64,000 nucleotides of DNA. It comes from Paraburkholderia dioscoreae (GTDB taxonomy: Bacteria > Pseudomonadota > Gammaproteobacteria > Burkholderiales > Burkholderiaceae). A model generated the notes under the pieces. The model made no database searches. It was given only the letters and a program-made list of their open reading frames with translations, and was not told the origin of the DNA. This document shows positions 24,878-34,948 of this stretch, piece after piece; position 1 is the stretch's first letter; every line of letters begins with the position of its first letter. The DNA is taken from the NCBI RefSeq assembly GCF_902459535.1, contig NZ_LR699554.1, positions 248,001 to 312,000 on the forward strand, given 5' to 3'. The position numbers were made by a program, and so were the translations under genes.

Positions 24878-27257
24878 ATGGGCGGAAATTTGTTTGGGCA
24901 CGAACCGATAGGAGGCCGCAAGACGTTGGCGTTGGCTGCCGTGCTGGCGTTTTCGACTTCGGCGCACGCGGCGGATCCAGCGCTGAACGCGCTAGGTCAG
25001 GCCGGTGGTCTGGTTATTCCATATGGATTTGCCTTGCCGCAAGGCGTGGGTGAAGTGCAGTACAACGATTTCATCGACCCTCGTTACGGGAAGACGGCGA
25101 CCGGATCACAGATTTACTGGGGAGCCGTTGGCCTGTTTCCGTACGTCGAATTGTCGGGCGGACTGGCAAACTATCCGGCGAATGTCGGAGCACCGCTGGC
25201 GCATGAGGAGCATGTCGTACTTCGTCACCTGATGGCTGACGTCAAGCTCGAAGTACCGAAGTTTTTCAAGTATCAGCCGAGTATCGCATTCGGCGTCGCG
25301 GACATCGGTGGTCAGACGCATTTTTTTCCGTTCGAAATACGGTGTGGTGTCGCAAGCATTCGGACCGGTGACGCTCACTGCGGGTTATGGACAGGGCGAC
25401 CGCCTCGACGGTTTGTTCGGCGGCGCACAAGTCTCGCTGTGGAATACGGGATTGTCGCTGCTCGCAGAAGACGATTCGAAGACCCCCTATGCAGGCGTGC
25501 GCTATCAGTCTCCGCGGATTAGCTGGTTAGCCGATGCGAACGTGATCGGCACGTTCATGCGTTCGATCCGCTCAACGGATGGAGTCTCGCCGCGTACGTC
25601 GTTCTCGGTGGCCATTCAGATTCCACTTGGAAGACGTTTTAGCAGTACGCGTTGTGCAGATGGCTTGTGCGACGGCCCGCTGGTGCCGGCCATCCAGACC
25701 GCGAATGCCGACGATGACGGCTCTATCCGTCTCACCAGCCTGCGGCCGGTGGACACGCGCGCTGCTGCCGGTAATGGCAACGCATCAGCCGCAGCGCCTA
25801 TTACCTATGTGCCGCCGCTGCAGTCGTATGCGTCTGTGATGTTGAGTGATGTGACGAGGACCAGATCGTCGGATGTGCAGTTTCCCGCGGTTCCAGAAGC
25901 GCTGGATGCCTTGGCGCTCGACGAAATCGCGGCGCAACTGTTTGCCGCCGGCCTCGAGCGTGTTCGTGTCGGGATGAGTGGCCGTGATCTGGTTGTCGAG
26001 TACGAAAACCATCGGTACAACCAGAACGAAGCGGACGCTCTCGGTATTGTGCTTGGCGTGGCGAGCATCAATGCGCCGCACGGCACCGACAGGATTCACG
26101 TTGTCATCAAGAAGGCCAACGAGCCGTTAGGCGAGGTCATTGTGGATCGTGACGCGTTTTCGCGGTTCGTCGAAGGCGGCGCGCCGACGGCTGCCAGTGC
26201 CTCTTTGACCATGCGTACGCGTCCGACCTATGACGCGGATTCGATTGCATGGCACGGTAACGAACACACACATGGTCTGACGCGAATTCAGATCGAGCCG
26301 GTCCTCAGTTACCTGTACGGCACCGAGTACGGCAATTTCGACATCTCGCTGGGCGCCAACATTGAGGGGTTCGTGCCGCTTTGGCGCGGCGCGGAGTTGT
26401 ATGCGAGCTATATCGCGCCGATCTACAACACGAAGAACATGGACCAGGGCCGCGTGTTCAGCGACTACCGCTTGCGCGGCGGTCTGAATGCGGTGGCGCT
26501 TGCACAAAGCTTCTGGATCATGCCGCAAGTGTTCAACGTGGCATCGATCGGCAAGTTCGACTACTCGTATGTGGGTGTGCAAAACGAAACCACGGTGTTC
26601 GTGCCCGGACGTCCCGATCTGATCCGCCTGCGGCTCGCTTATTTGCACCACGAACCGGGCCATGACGAACTGCCGAGCGAAAAAAATGCCGAGTTGACTT
26701 ACCGCTGGGTGCAGCCGTCCTGGAAGCTGTGGATCGAAGCGGGCGTCGCGCGCTTTGTCGGCGGCGACAAAGGTCCCGTTGCAACGATTACGCGCTGGTT
26801 CGACGACGTATCAGTGAGCGTGCATGGCGAGCATAGCGGGCAGGGCACGTTTGTGGGCGCCGCGATCAGCTTCCCGCTGACGTTGCGGCAGGGCATGAAG
26901 CCGGGAATCAGCCAGGTGTATGGCGCTGAACAGTTCGGGCTCGACTTCCGCACACGCGTGGGATCGACGAATTTCCTGTCGGCCAATGCGGCCGCGAATA
27001 TGACCTTCCCGTATAGCACGGAGCAATACCTGTTGAATCAGGGCCGCTTTAGCGGCGAGTACTTCTCGACCCAGCTTTACCGGATGCGTGATGCGTATCT
27101 GCGTTACGGGCGCCCTGGAGGCGACGGAACGAGGCCGAAGCCGCAAGTGAGTGTGCCTGCTGTATCGACGGGCAGCGCGTTTTCGCGTGGCATCTGTGGA
27201 CGCGATTTGCAGGGTGTGGACGATGGACGGGCGTTGGTGCCGGTCAATTGTGAATGA
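24878..27257 (+). pseudogene. YjbH-like outer-membrane exopolysaccharide protein, frameshifted at a T7 run
   Basis: The two halves of one YjbH-family protein lie in different frames. The first (from ATG 24878) has a signal peptide (TLALAAVLAFSTSAHA) and the family opening GLVIPYGFALPQGVGEVQYN...DPRYGK, ending in VADIGGQTHF. The second continues at 25329 with RSKYGVVSQAFGPVTLTAGYGQG and runs to 27257, with beta-strand-rich repeats to RYGRPGGDG. At 25321-25327 seven T stand where six would restore one 792-residue frame. YjbH of E. coli (about 700 residues) belongs to an exopolysaccharide operon; no yjbE, F or G neighbours exist here. The start is uncertain: ATG at 24809 and a TTG at 24926 after AGGAGG are alternatives. 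The break may be decay, phase variation or a sequencing error. Confidence 0.75.
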
Positions 27258-27276
27258 CTTTCTCTGGAGGTAGGCG

Positions 27277-27990
27277 ATGAAGCTTCTAAACGGTGCCGCG
27301 TTGCGCACGTTGCAGTTCGGATCGATGGTTCTGGCAACCAGCGCACTGGTTGCATGTGGCGGCGGCGGCGACTCGCCTGGCGCGACGGTGAGCGGCACGG
27401 CTGCCGTGGGCCAGCCAGTGGTAAACGCCAGCATTGTATTGACTTGCAAGAATGGTGCGAGCAGTGTGACGGCCAACGCAAGCGGCGTATATTCGGCGAC
27501 CTTCCACTTTGACGGACCGTGTGCGATCACGGCGTCGAGCGGGGCCGTCGTGCTCCATTCGTTTGCTCCCGGCGCGGGCACTTACAACGTGACTCCGTTG
27601 ACCGAATTGCTCTTGAGCTATCTGGCTGGCCAGCTTGGAACTACGGTGAGCGGGTTGCTGTCAGGAATCTCGAGTAACGCAACGTTTCAGAGCGCGCTGT
27701 CCAACAGCACGGTGATCGCGAACGCGCAGGCTGCTGTTGCGCAGTTGATCAAGACGCAGTACGGGTTCACGCTTTCGTCATCTTCGTTCTTGACGGTTTC
27801 GTTCACGCCTGGGCAGCCGCCGGATCTCGATCTGGACTATTTGCAGACAGCGGGCGCGATTACTGCGAGCGGTCAGCCGGCGTCGTCGTTGACAACCGCT
27901 GTGGTAGCTGCGGGTGCGGCCGCGCCGATCTCCGGCGGGGGCAACGGCGGAGGACCAACCGGTGGAACGGGCGGCACCGGTGGCACTTGA
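27277..27990 (+). CDS. putative lipoprotein with glycine-rich tail
   Basis: A 237-residue protein. The leader ends LVACGGGGDS, a lipobox with Cys27 followed by glycine, so it is probably a lipoprotein. Residues ~35-90 (ATVSGTAAVGQPVVNASIVL...VTANASGVYSATF) resemble carboxypeptidase-regulatory-like beta-sandwich domains. The middle is helical and rich in Ala, Ser and Thr, and the C terminus is a low-complexity run of GGN, GGP and GGT units. GGAGG lies 8 bases before the ATG. It starts 19 bases after the yjbH-like gene, so the two form an operon and probably act together at the cell surface. The function is unknown. Confidence 0.75.
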   Translation: MKLLNGAALRTLQFGSMVLATSALVACGGGGDSPGATVSGTAAVGQPVVNASIVLTCKNGASSVTANASGVYSATFHFDGPCAITASSGAVVLHSFAPGAGTYNVTPLTELLLSYLAGQLGTTVSGLLSGISSNATFQSALSNSTVIANAQAAVAQLIKTQYGFTLSSSSFLTVSFTPGQPPDLDLDYLQTAGAITASGQPASSLTTAVVAAGAAAPISGGGNGGGPTGGTGGTGGT

Positions 27991-28029
27991 GCGCTTGCGA
28001 GTGCGCAAGCAGAGAATCGGGCTGCCGGA

Positions 28030-28059
28030 CCGGTACAGGTCCACAAGGAACTGTACCGG
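28030..28059. terminator. hairpin after the lipoprotein gene
   Basis: CCGGTACAG (28030-28038) pairs perfectly with CTGTACCGG (28051-28059). A smaller hairpin (GCTTGCG/CGCAAGC, 27993-28010) directly follows the stop codon. Neither has a T run, so termination may be Rho-dependent or weak. Confidence 0.35.
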
Positions 28060-28103
28060 CCGCTCACCGAAAGATCTTTCAAGGTTCAAGACGCGAAGAG
28101 CTT

Positions 28104-28412
28104 CTATTCGTAGCCGAGCCTGTGACTCAGAATAGGTGAGAAGAACAGTGCAATCGCGGAGCCCGCTACCTTACCTTCGAGCTCCGCGGCCGCGGCGGCA
28201 GCCTGCATTCCGTACGAGTGCGTGAACAGATCGAATAGCTGCGGTAGGCAGTAGAGTAAGGCTATTGCTATGCAATAGTCTTGCATGACCGACACACGCC
28301 AGCCTTTCCCGAAGGCGACAGCAGCGGCGACAATGCGCAGAACTCCGAATAACACAAGCGCGCCCACAGCCGCCTGTTCTCGGAGCAGATACTCTGGAAT
28401 AAACTCGCCCAT
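28104..28412 (-). CDS. small membrane protein, unknown function
   Basis: A 102-residue protein not recognised. It has three hydrophobic segments: VGALVLFGVLRIVAAAVAFG, DYCIAIALLYCLPQLFDLF and AGSAIALFFSPILS. AGGAAG lies 4-5 bases before the ATG at 28412, a good ribosome site, which supports a real gene. The layout recalls DUF-type inner-membrane proteins of four-helix size, but no family is claimed. It is convergent with the lipoprotein gene. Confidence 0.6.
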   Translation of the reverse strand: MGEFIPEYLLREQAAVGALVLFGVLRIVAAAVAFGKGWRVSVMQDYCIAIALLYCLPQLFDLFTHSYGMQAAAAAAELEGKVAGSAIALFFSPILSHRLGYE

Positions 28413-29031
28413 ATCTTCCTGTTCACCTGATACGTTGATTTATCTCGACCACCCGAAATAGAAAGCCACTCATTCGGACGTTGCGATCGTATAGCCAGCT
28501 GCTCAACACAATTGCTCTGGATGACTGGGGATCGGGTCGACTGGTTTTGATACTACCGAAGCCGTACTCGTGCAATGAAAGCGCGGCTGAATGAACCACA
28601 ATATTGGCCGATATCGTCAAGCGACAGGCTCGGCAGAGTGGGGCAGGCACTATCCGTGGGCGCCTTATCCCGTCAGGATCGGCGATAGCTTCTTTTCCGC
28701 CGCGCGTGACGGCAGCGCCCCAAAAAAAGAGCCTGCGCCCTGAAAGAGGCAGGCTTAATTCCGAGGTGATGATGGTCTCGCTTGCGCGAGCCCGTCAGAT
28801 CATCTTGCGGATGACCCGAGTTAAGAATAGGAGAGCGAACTGGCGCCCGCAACGCGCTGGCGGAAGATGCCCCAATTTTGGCCAATGCGAATAAGGCCGG
28901 CTCGAGGCAGGTAATTCGACGTGCAAAAGCCCGGGTTCGTCACGAGTAGTACAACGCCGGCGGACAAGCACGGATCGGCAATGGCGTGCTCTCACGTCAA
29001 ACGTCGACCCGCCGCCTGTACCCGCTGCTTT
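28413..29031. other. gene-free stretch with a minus-strand terminator
   Basis: No convincing gene is visible. The only clear element is the terminator-like hairpin at 28722-28755 on the minus strand, downstream of the GlxA-type regulator. The promoter of the small membrane protein should lie near 28430-28480. Confidence 0.4.
28722..28755 (-). terminator. intrinsic terminator on the minus strand
   Basis: AGCCTGC (28730-28736) and GCAGGCT (28749-28755) form a stem with a 12-base loop. Read leftward, it is followed by a run of seven T (28722-28728 complement). It lies about 275 bases beyond the stop of the regulator gene at 29032, leaving a long 3' untranslated region or an independent small transcript. 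Confidence 0.55.
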
Positions 29032-30015
<984 letters not shown>

Positions 30016-30782
30016 TTATTTTTCCCCGGAAATGTATGGTCTGCAGAGTCTTCTCCCCAAAGACTCTGTCTTTTTCTTAATGGAGAATGCTATACATTTG
30101 ATTCTCTTGTCAGTAATTGATGGCCGAATTAGCCAACACATTGGCTGCTGACGACACTGGGCGGCGAGCTAGCTTGCCGCCATGCTGGGCTTCTGATTCG
30201 ACCCTGGCAAATGGGTAAGATCTGGAAATTCACCTGTCCGTCTCCGTGAGTGGGACGGAATGTATAGCGAACCATCTTTATTCATTTAGATGCAATGCGG
30301 ATAATTGGCTGTCAACATCGGTAAATTGAACCGGGCGCACGAAATATATCAAAAGAATACGTGTAGGGGTTGAATTGGAACAACACGACGAATTTGCTCT
30401 GCCGCAACATGCGTTGTCAAAAAAAATGCCGTTCGCGCCGGGAAAAACGATTGCCTCGAATTATTCGCAATGCGGTGCCTCGCCGCCTGGCCATCTCGGA
30501 CAGAAGTTTTCTGATAACCGCCGTAAAATGGTTCACCACACCGGAAGAGGTAAAATTGCCCTCGGCCGCTGAGTGGGTGTCCGCTTGCGACTGGCCTGGT
30601 CGTCGAGGAAGGCGTTTTCGCTTTCCTTGAGCACGGGGTGGGCTCTGCATGATGCGAAGCGCAATGATCAGCTCGTTCACCGCACTGGCATTGTTGTAGG
30701 CGTGTGCGAGATGGATAAAATTTTTTAGCAAACGATTGCGCATGAGACTAAAAAAGCTCTGCACGCGACCGTTAACGGGTTC
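30016..30782. other. gene-poor, lower-GC stretch
   Basis: It holds the promoter region of the regulator at 29032-30015 and otherwise no supported gene. On the minus strand around 30651-30777 a short peptide segment (NGRVQSFFSLMRNRLLKNF) faintly recalls an integrase-core C terminus, suggesting an old insertion-sequence scar; this is not firm. Confidence 0.3.
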
Positions 30783-30968
30783 ATGCACACACAAGACATT
30801 CAGACAATTGTTTCCGCAGCTCGCGAAACGGCCGATGCTATTGTCGGTGCCCGTCAGTGGAAGACGGCCGAAGATGCCAGCGCGATGCACGACGTGATCT
30901 TCTGGGACATGCTTGCCAAGCGATTGCCTGATGCGAACATCGCCGATCTGCTGTCCATGTTCGATTAG
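30783..30968 (+). CDS. small hypothetical protein
   Basis: A 61-residue open frame, MHTQDIQTIVSAARETADAI...ANIADLLSMFD, with coding-like third positions and a balanced, soluble, helical composition. No ribosome site is visible before the ATG, so the true start may have been removed by rearrangement upstream. No family is recognised. The surroundings are gene-poor. Confidence 0.4.
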   Translation: MHTQDIQTIVSAARETADAIVGARQWKTAEDASAMHDVIFWDMLAKRLPDANIADLLSMFD

Positions 30969-31158
30969 ACCGCGGCATCAATAAGGTTTGCCCGGCTCGC
31001 AACATGCGTCGCAGCCGTCGCGCGGCGAGGGCGTTTTTCACCCTATTGCCGCTCGCGTGCTCTGTAGAGCGAAGTGTCTCGCGCGAAGCGATTGGCCGCG
31101 CGGCGCGATTGCGAGCGTATTCCACGCCTGTCAATTGGCGTTTCGTGCTTCGCGACGA

Positions 31159-31356
31159 CTACTGCTCACCAAGACCGACCAGGGAAAAGATCTTGACTAC
31201 GGACCCTTGCTTCGGTTGATGCTCACCCTGTTGCTGAATGAAAACCTGCATTGCGCGCGTCATCTCCTGGCCTGAGAGTTTGCGATAGGCGCAGATGTTG
31301 TATGTGACGCCGTGCTGGAAGTCCTTGATGAAGTTATCTACGTTCGGTAGCTGCAT
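31159..31356 (-). CDS. small hypothetical protein
   Basis: A 65-residue protein starting MQLPNVDNFIKDFQHGVTYN and ending VVKIFSLVGLGEQ. GAGG lies 8 bases upstream of the ATG at 31356, which supports translation; a longer frame to 31425 lacks a ribosome site. The composition is that of a small soluble alpha/beta protein. No family is recognised and no neighbour suggests a role. Confidence 0.5.
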   Translation of the reverse strand: MQLPNVDNFIKDFQHGVTYNICAYRKLSGQEMTRAMQVFIQQQGEHQPKQGSVVKIFSLVGLGEQ

Positions 31357-31460
31357 ACCTGTCCTCGAAAGCGTCACGCGAATTCCCCCGCCGGAACTGA
31401 TCGTCTTTCGCTCACGGCGATTCACAGCGCCGGGTACCTAAAACGTCCATGGAAAAAGAA

Positions 31461-31484
31461 CCTGCCGCCCGAGGGAGCGGCAGG
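31461..31484. terminator. hairpin with A/T flanks, bidirectional terminator-like
   Basis: CCTGCCGC (31461-31468) and GCGGCAGG (31477-31484) form a perfect 8-bp stem with an 8-base loop. An A-rich run lies on both sides, so the minus strand reads into T residues (complement of 31453-31458). No gene directly upstream on the minus strand explains it. Confidence 0.5.
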
Positions 31485-32205
31485 CAAAAAAATTCGAGGG
31501 GTGGGGTTTGCTTCAGAAAGCGCCCCTCGAAAGACCGGAATTGAGTTTAGTCGTTCGAAACAGGCGGCGGACGCAAGCGGCGGATGGGGTCACGCTCTTG
31601 ACCGAACAAGACACAAGAAAGCGCGCTTCCGGACAAGGAGTTCAGAGAGTTGTTCGATTCGCAAAACCGTGACGTTTTCCTGATGGCGCTTGCTCCGTGG
31701 AGTGGCACGTCGTTTGCATAAGCTCGGCTTCCGGACTATAGCCATAACGAGAACTGTCATGCGACCCGACCATAGAGCGACTGATATTGCCCAGACTTCC
31801 TCCGTGCTGGCCACGCCGCTGGAAGGCGTCGGCGAGAGCGTGCCACAACGGCAAATCAGCGCGTTGGCACGAGTCGCCTTCTGCTTTGCATGGCTATTCG
31901 GGCTCGAGCCGTTCCTGACCGGTGCTGGCGGCGAGGTGTCTCGGTCCCGGTCAGATCGTCATTGATGTTCCATCGACGCACGAATGGACGTTGAAAGTTT
32001 GGTCGCGCATCAGGGCAATTTCTACATTCGGACATAACCCAGGCGAATCGAGACGCGCGCACGAATGCCGAGGCGCGCAGCGTGCGCCCGAAATCGGTCA
32101 GTTCGCGGCCGGGCGGATCTCTCCGGGATAAAGGGGCGCTCCGCCAGTCGCGGCACGAGTCACAACTCACAAGGCCGTGCTCGACGGTAATTAGGGAAAC
32201 TCCGT

Positions 32206-32337
32206 GTAAAAAAAGGCACGGCCGTGCCGTTAAATCAATACGGACGGTTGTTCGACATTTACCGTTCGTTTTCAGCACGGGTTTTGTCACGCGGCGGTCG
32301 GCGCCGCATTTCACCTCCGGACAATGCCCGTGCTGAA
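32206..32337 (-). ncRNA. possible structured small RNA with terminator
   Basis: Read on the minus strand, the segment opens with TTCAGCACGGG (complement of 32327-32337), which pairs with CCCGTGCTGAA (complement of 32271-32281) around a loop containing a GC-rich hairpin. It ends with the palindrome GGCACGGCCGTGCC (32215-32228) followed by seven T. That is the layout of a small RNA with an intrinsic terminator. No promoter was identified, and no known family is claimed. Confidence 0.3.
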
Positions 32338-33061
32338 GGCTTTTCTCTTCCGGCGCGGACAGCGGGAATTCAATTCCAGATGAATCACTCGCGCCGCTCT
32401 TAATGCGGGCGCGCTCGCAGAAACTGAGTGCTGTCCCGAACCTCAAGTGCTAGGGGGGCGCTGCATGGCCCGCCGGCTGCACGTCGCGCACCCCCACAGA
32501 ACCGAATCATTGAATTCACGTTCTCTTGGCAAAAGAAGTCATCAATATCCGAGTTCAACGAAAACCGGTAATCGCATCGCGAAAAACGCGACTGTATTAA
32601 CTAAACTAAGTTCCCGCATTTCCAAAATAAATTTACATATCCTGCATGCGCGCAGGGTATTGCCTAATTTTCGAGCAATTGGAATCGCTGATTTCCATTC
32701 GGTCCGACCCGATTACGTCAGGATTATTAAAACGCTGTTGCATACACACAACTGGCAATATTGAAAAGTTGCAAAATACTTATGACCAGAGTGGGTGCGA
32801 CAGTCGCTATATTTGTTAATAAATGACGTAAAAACAAAGACTTAGTCTGTGCGGCAATTAGATTGTTGCGGATTCTGAAAAATCCTGTTGCGTGGATTGC
32901 GGACCTCCCTGTCAGGGTGTCCCCCTACACTCACGCTTCGTTTCAAGGGTGCCCGGCTGATCCGGAACGGGTCGGCGAACAGGGCGGCAGCGGGTGCATA
33001 GCACGCGCTGCCGAGGCAAGTCCCGCTCCCCGTGTAAATTTATCGAACAGGAGTCCCACGC

Positions 33062-34195
33062 ATGAAAAAGAGTCTAATCGTCGTTGCGGTTGCCGCATCG
33101 TTCGCTTCCGTCGCTCACGCACAAAGCAGCGTGACCCTGTATGGTCTGCTGGACGCCGGCCTGACCTACACCAGCAACGTCAACCACAACTCCAAGTGGG
33201 CAGCCGGTAGCGGCGGCATCAACCAAAGCATGTTCGGTCTGCGCGGCTCGGAAGATCTGGGCGGCGGTCTGAAGGCAGTGTTCACGTTGGAAAGCGGCTT
33301 CAACATCAACAACGGCAAGTTCGCTAACAACAACGGCATGTTCAACCGTCAGGCGTTCGTCGGCCTGTCGAGCGCGCAATTCGGTACGGTTACGCTGGGC
33401 CGTCAATACGACGCAGCTCAAGACTACCTGGCACCGCTGACCGCAACGGGCAGCTGGGGCGGCACGTACTTCGCGCACCCGTTCAACAACGACAACCTGA
33501 ACACGAACGGCGGCTACGCAGTCAACAACTCGATCAAGTACTCGAGCGCTAACTACGCTGGCTTCACGTTCGGCGGCACGTACGGCTTCTCGAACCAGGC
33601 TGGCGCATTCGCAAACAACCGCGAATACAGCGTCGGTGCTGCATACCAGTGGCAAGGTCTGCGTTTGGGCGCTGCTTACGCACAGCAGAACAACCCGGGC
33701 GCCGGCAACAACGGTGCTTCGGACAGCTCGTACGTCAACGCACTGGCAGGCAACGTCGGCAACTTCCGTCAGCGTGAATTCGGCGTTGCTGGTTCGTACG
33801 CATTCGGCCCGGCAACCGTCGGTCTGGCATGGACGCAATCGCGTTCGGACAACTTCACGGGCGGTCAGCAATCGCTGCGCGCTAACAACTACGAAGTCAA
33901 CGGCAAGTACAACGTGACCCCGGCTCTGGGCCTGGGCGTTGCTTACACGTTCACGGACGGCAAGGGCTACGGCGTTGGCGCGAACGGTGGTTCGGAGTCG
34001 GTGCGTTACCACCAGATCGGCCTGCAGGCTGACTACTCGCTGTCGCGTCGTACGGACGTCTACGCTCAAGCCGTGTACCAGCACGCAATGGGCGACGGCG
34101 GTGTCGCTTCGATCTACAGCGGCGACATCACGCAACTGCCGTCGTCGTCGAAGAACCAGACGGCTGCTACGGTCGGTCTGCGTCACCGCTTCTAA
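33062..34195 (+). CDS. outer-membrane porin (OmpC-like, Gram-negative type)
   Basis: A 377-residue general porin of the betaproteobacterial type. The signal peptide is residues 1-20 (cleavage VAHA|QSSVTLYG). The mature protein begins with the family strand SSVTLYGLLDAGLTY, contains the L3-region LGRQYDA and ends in RHRF with the C-terminal Phe required for barrel assembly. Codon use is strongly biased to a few codons (GGC, AAC, CTG), unlike the surrounding low-expression region, which points to high expression. It stands alone, with a strong terminator 28 bases after the stop. Confidence 0.95.
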   Translation: MKKSLIVVAVAASFASVAHAQSSVTLYGLLDAGLTYTSNVNHNSKWAAGSGGINQSMFGLRGSEDLGGGLKAVFTLESGFNINNGKFANNNGMFNRQAFVGLSSAQFGTVTLGRQYDAAQDYLAPLTATGSWGGTYFAHPFNNDNLNTNGGYAVNNSIKYSSANYAGFTFGGTYGFSNQAGAFANNREYSVGAAYQWQGLRLGAAYAQQNNPGAGNNGASDSSYVNALAGNVGNFRQREFGVAGSYAFGPATVGLAWTQSRSDNFTGGQQSLRANNYEVNGKYNVTPALGLGVAYTFTDGKGYGVGANGGSESVRYHQIGLQADYSLSRRTDVYAQAVYQHAMGDGGVASIYSGDITQLPSSSKNQTAATVGLRHRF

Positions 34196-34220
34196 GCTTC
34201 CACAGAAGCTCGTTGTGCAA

Positions 34221-34248
34221 AAAGGTGCCGTTCGCGGCACCTTTTTTT
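34221..34248 (+). terminator. intrinsic terminator of the porin gene
   Basis: GGTGCCG (34224-34230) and CGGCACC (34235-34241) close a TTCG tetraloop. Three A-T pairs extend the stem and seven T follow. This is a textbook strong terminator. Confidence 0.9.
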
Positions 34249-34489
34249 ATGCGCGCGCGATTTGATGGCCGGCACCGGCGTAACCGTCCGATGCCGTACG
34301 CGTCGCGAAGCCGAAGCCTCCTCGTCCTGTTTTAGAAATCGTCCCGCATTCTCTGACGATTGCGCCTCGCCATCTGACAAGAATTAACCTTCGCGAAAGC
34401 GTGCCTGGGTTAGTCTCAAATTCATTGATGGATAGACCCTATTTCGTGACGGCGCCAGCACGTGTGCTGCGGCTGTGCCTTCTTACCGC

Positions 34490-34834
34490 ATGAATACTTC
34501 CGCTTCAAAGTCGCGGCCTCATTCGCCGCCCAATAGCGATCTCACCGACGAGCAATGGCATCGCATCGTGCCCCTGCTGCCTGAGATGAAGGAGCATGGA
34601 CCCCGGCGCGGCCGTCCCAGCATCGATATACGCTGGGTGGTGAATAGCGTCATGTGGGTGCTGCACGCACGCGCGCCCTGGAGCGCAATGCCAGAGCACT
34701 ACCCTCCATATCAGACAGCGCATCGCTACTATCTGCGCTGGAAGAAATCGGGCGTGCTGGCCGACATCGTGCTCACGCTGTTCGGGTCCGATGCGATCAT
34801 GGACCGGCCTGTCACACGCAGGAGCGCCGCTTAG
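34490..34834 (+). CDS. IS5-type transposase N-domain protein, solitary
   Basis: A 114-residue protein. LTDEQWHRIVPLLPEM, RRGRPSIDIRWVVNSVMWVLHARAPWSAMPEHY and AHRYYLRWKKSGVLADIV match the N-terminal DUF4096 domain of IS5-family transposases. The DDE catalytic domain is missing and no terminal inverted repeats are visible nearby. The frame is intact with a normal stop, so it is either a truncated insertion-sequence remnant or a domesticated DNA-binding protein. It ends before the bidirectional terminator at 34871. Confidence 0.75.
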   Translation: MNTSASKSRPHSPPNSDLTDEQWHRIVPLLPEMKEHGPRRGRPSIDIRWVVNSVMWVLHARAPWSAMPEHYPPYQTAHRYYLRWKKSGVLADIVLTLFGSDAIMDRPVTRRSAA

Positions 34835-34870
34835 TGCGCTGCGTGGGCCGCGGCTTCTCGATGGCAAACA

Positions 34871-34906
34871 AAAAGGCTGTCACCGGCATCCCGGTGACAG
34901 CCTTTT
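34871..34906. terminator. bidirectional intrinsic terminator
   Basis: A perfect 16-bp stem, with AAAAGGCTGTCACCGG (34871-34886) and its complement at 34891-34906, closes on the 4-base loop CATC. The A/T ends give U-runs in both directions. It separates the IS5-type gene from the convergent chemotaxis receptor. Confidence 0.92.
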
Positions 34907-34948
34907 TCGATTGCAAGCGGTCTTCAGGCGCGGAAAACCACGACTCGA

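Larger units (their letters stand above)
31357..33061. other. 1.7-kb gene-free region upstream of the porin
   Basis: No supported protein gene. It contains the bidirectional hairpin at 31461-31484, the structured segment 32206-32337 and, from about 32600 to 32860, an AT-rich stretch likely to contain the porin promoter and its upstream elements. GC content is visibly lower than in the flanks. Confidence 0.4.

Noticed and set aside
30651..30777. Integrase-core-like peptide on the minus strand
   Set aside because: Only about 20 residues (NGRVQSFFSLMRNRLLKNF) look suggestive. No DDE residues, terminal repeats or longer homologous frame are visible, so I did not list it as a mobile element.
32447..32764. 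A 105-codon frame upstream of the porin
   Set aside because: It is basic, lacks a ribosome site, and ends in the AT-rich porin promoter region. It has no coding-like third-position bias.
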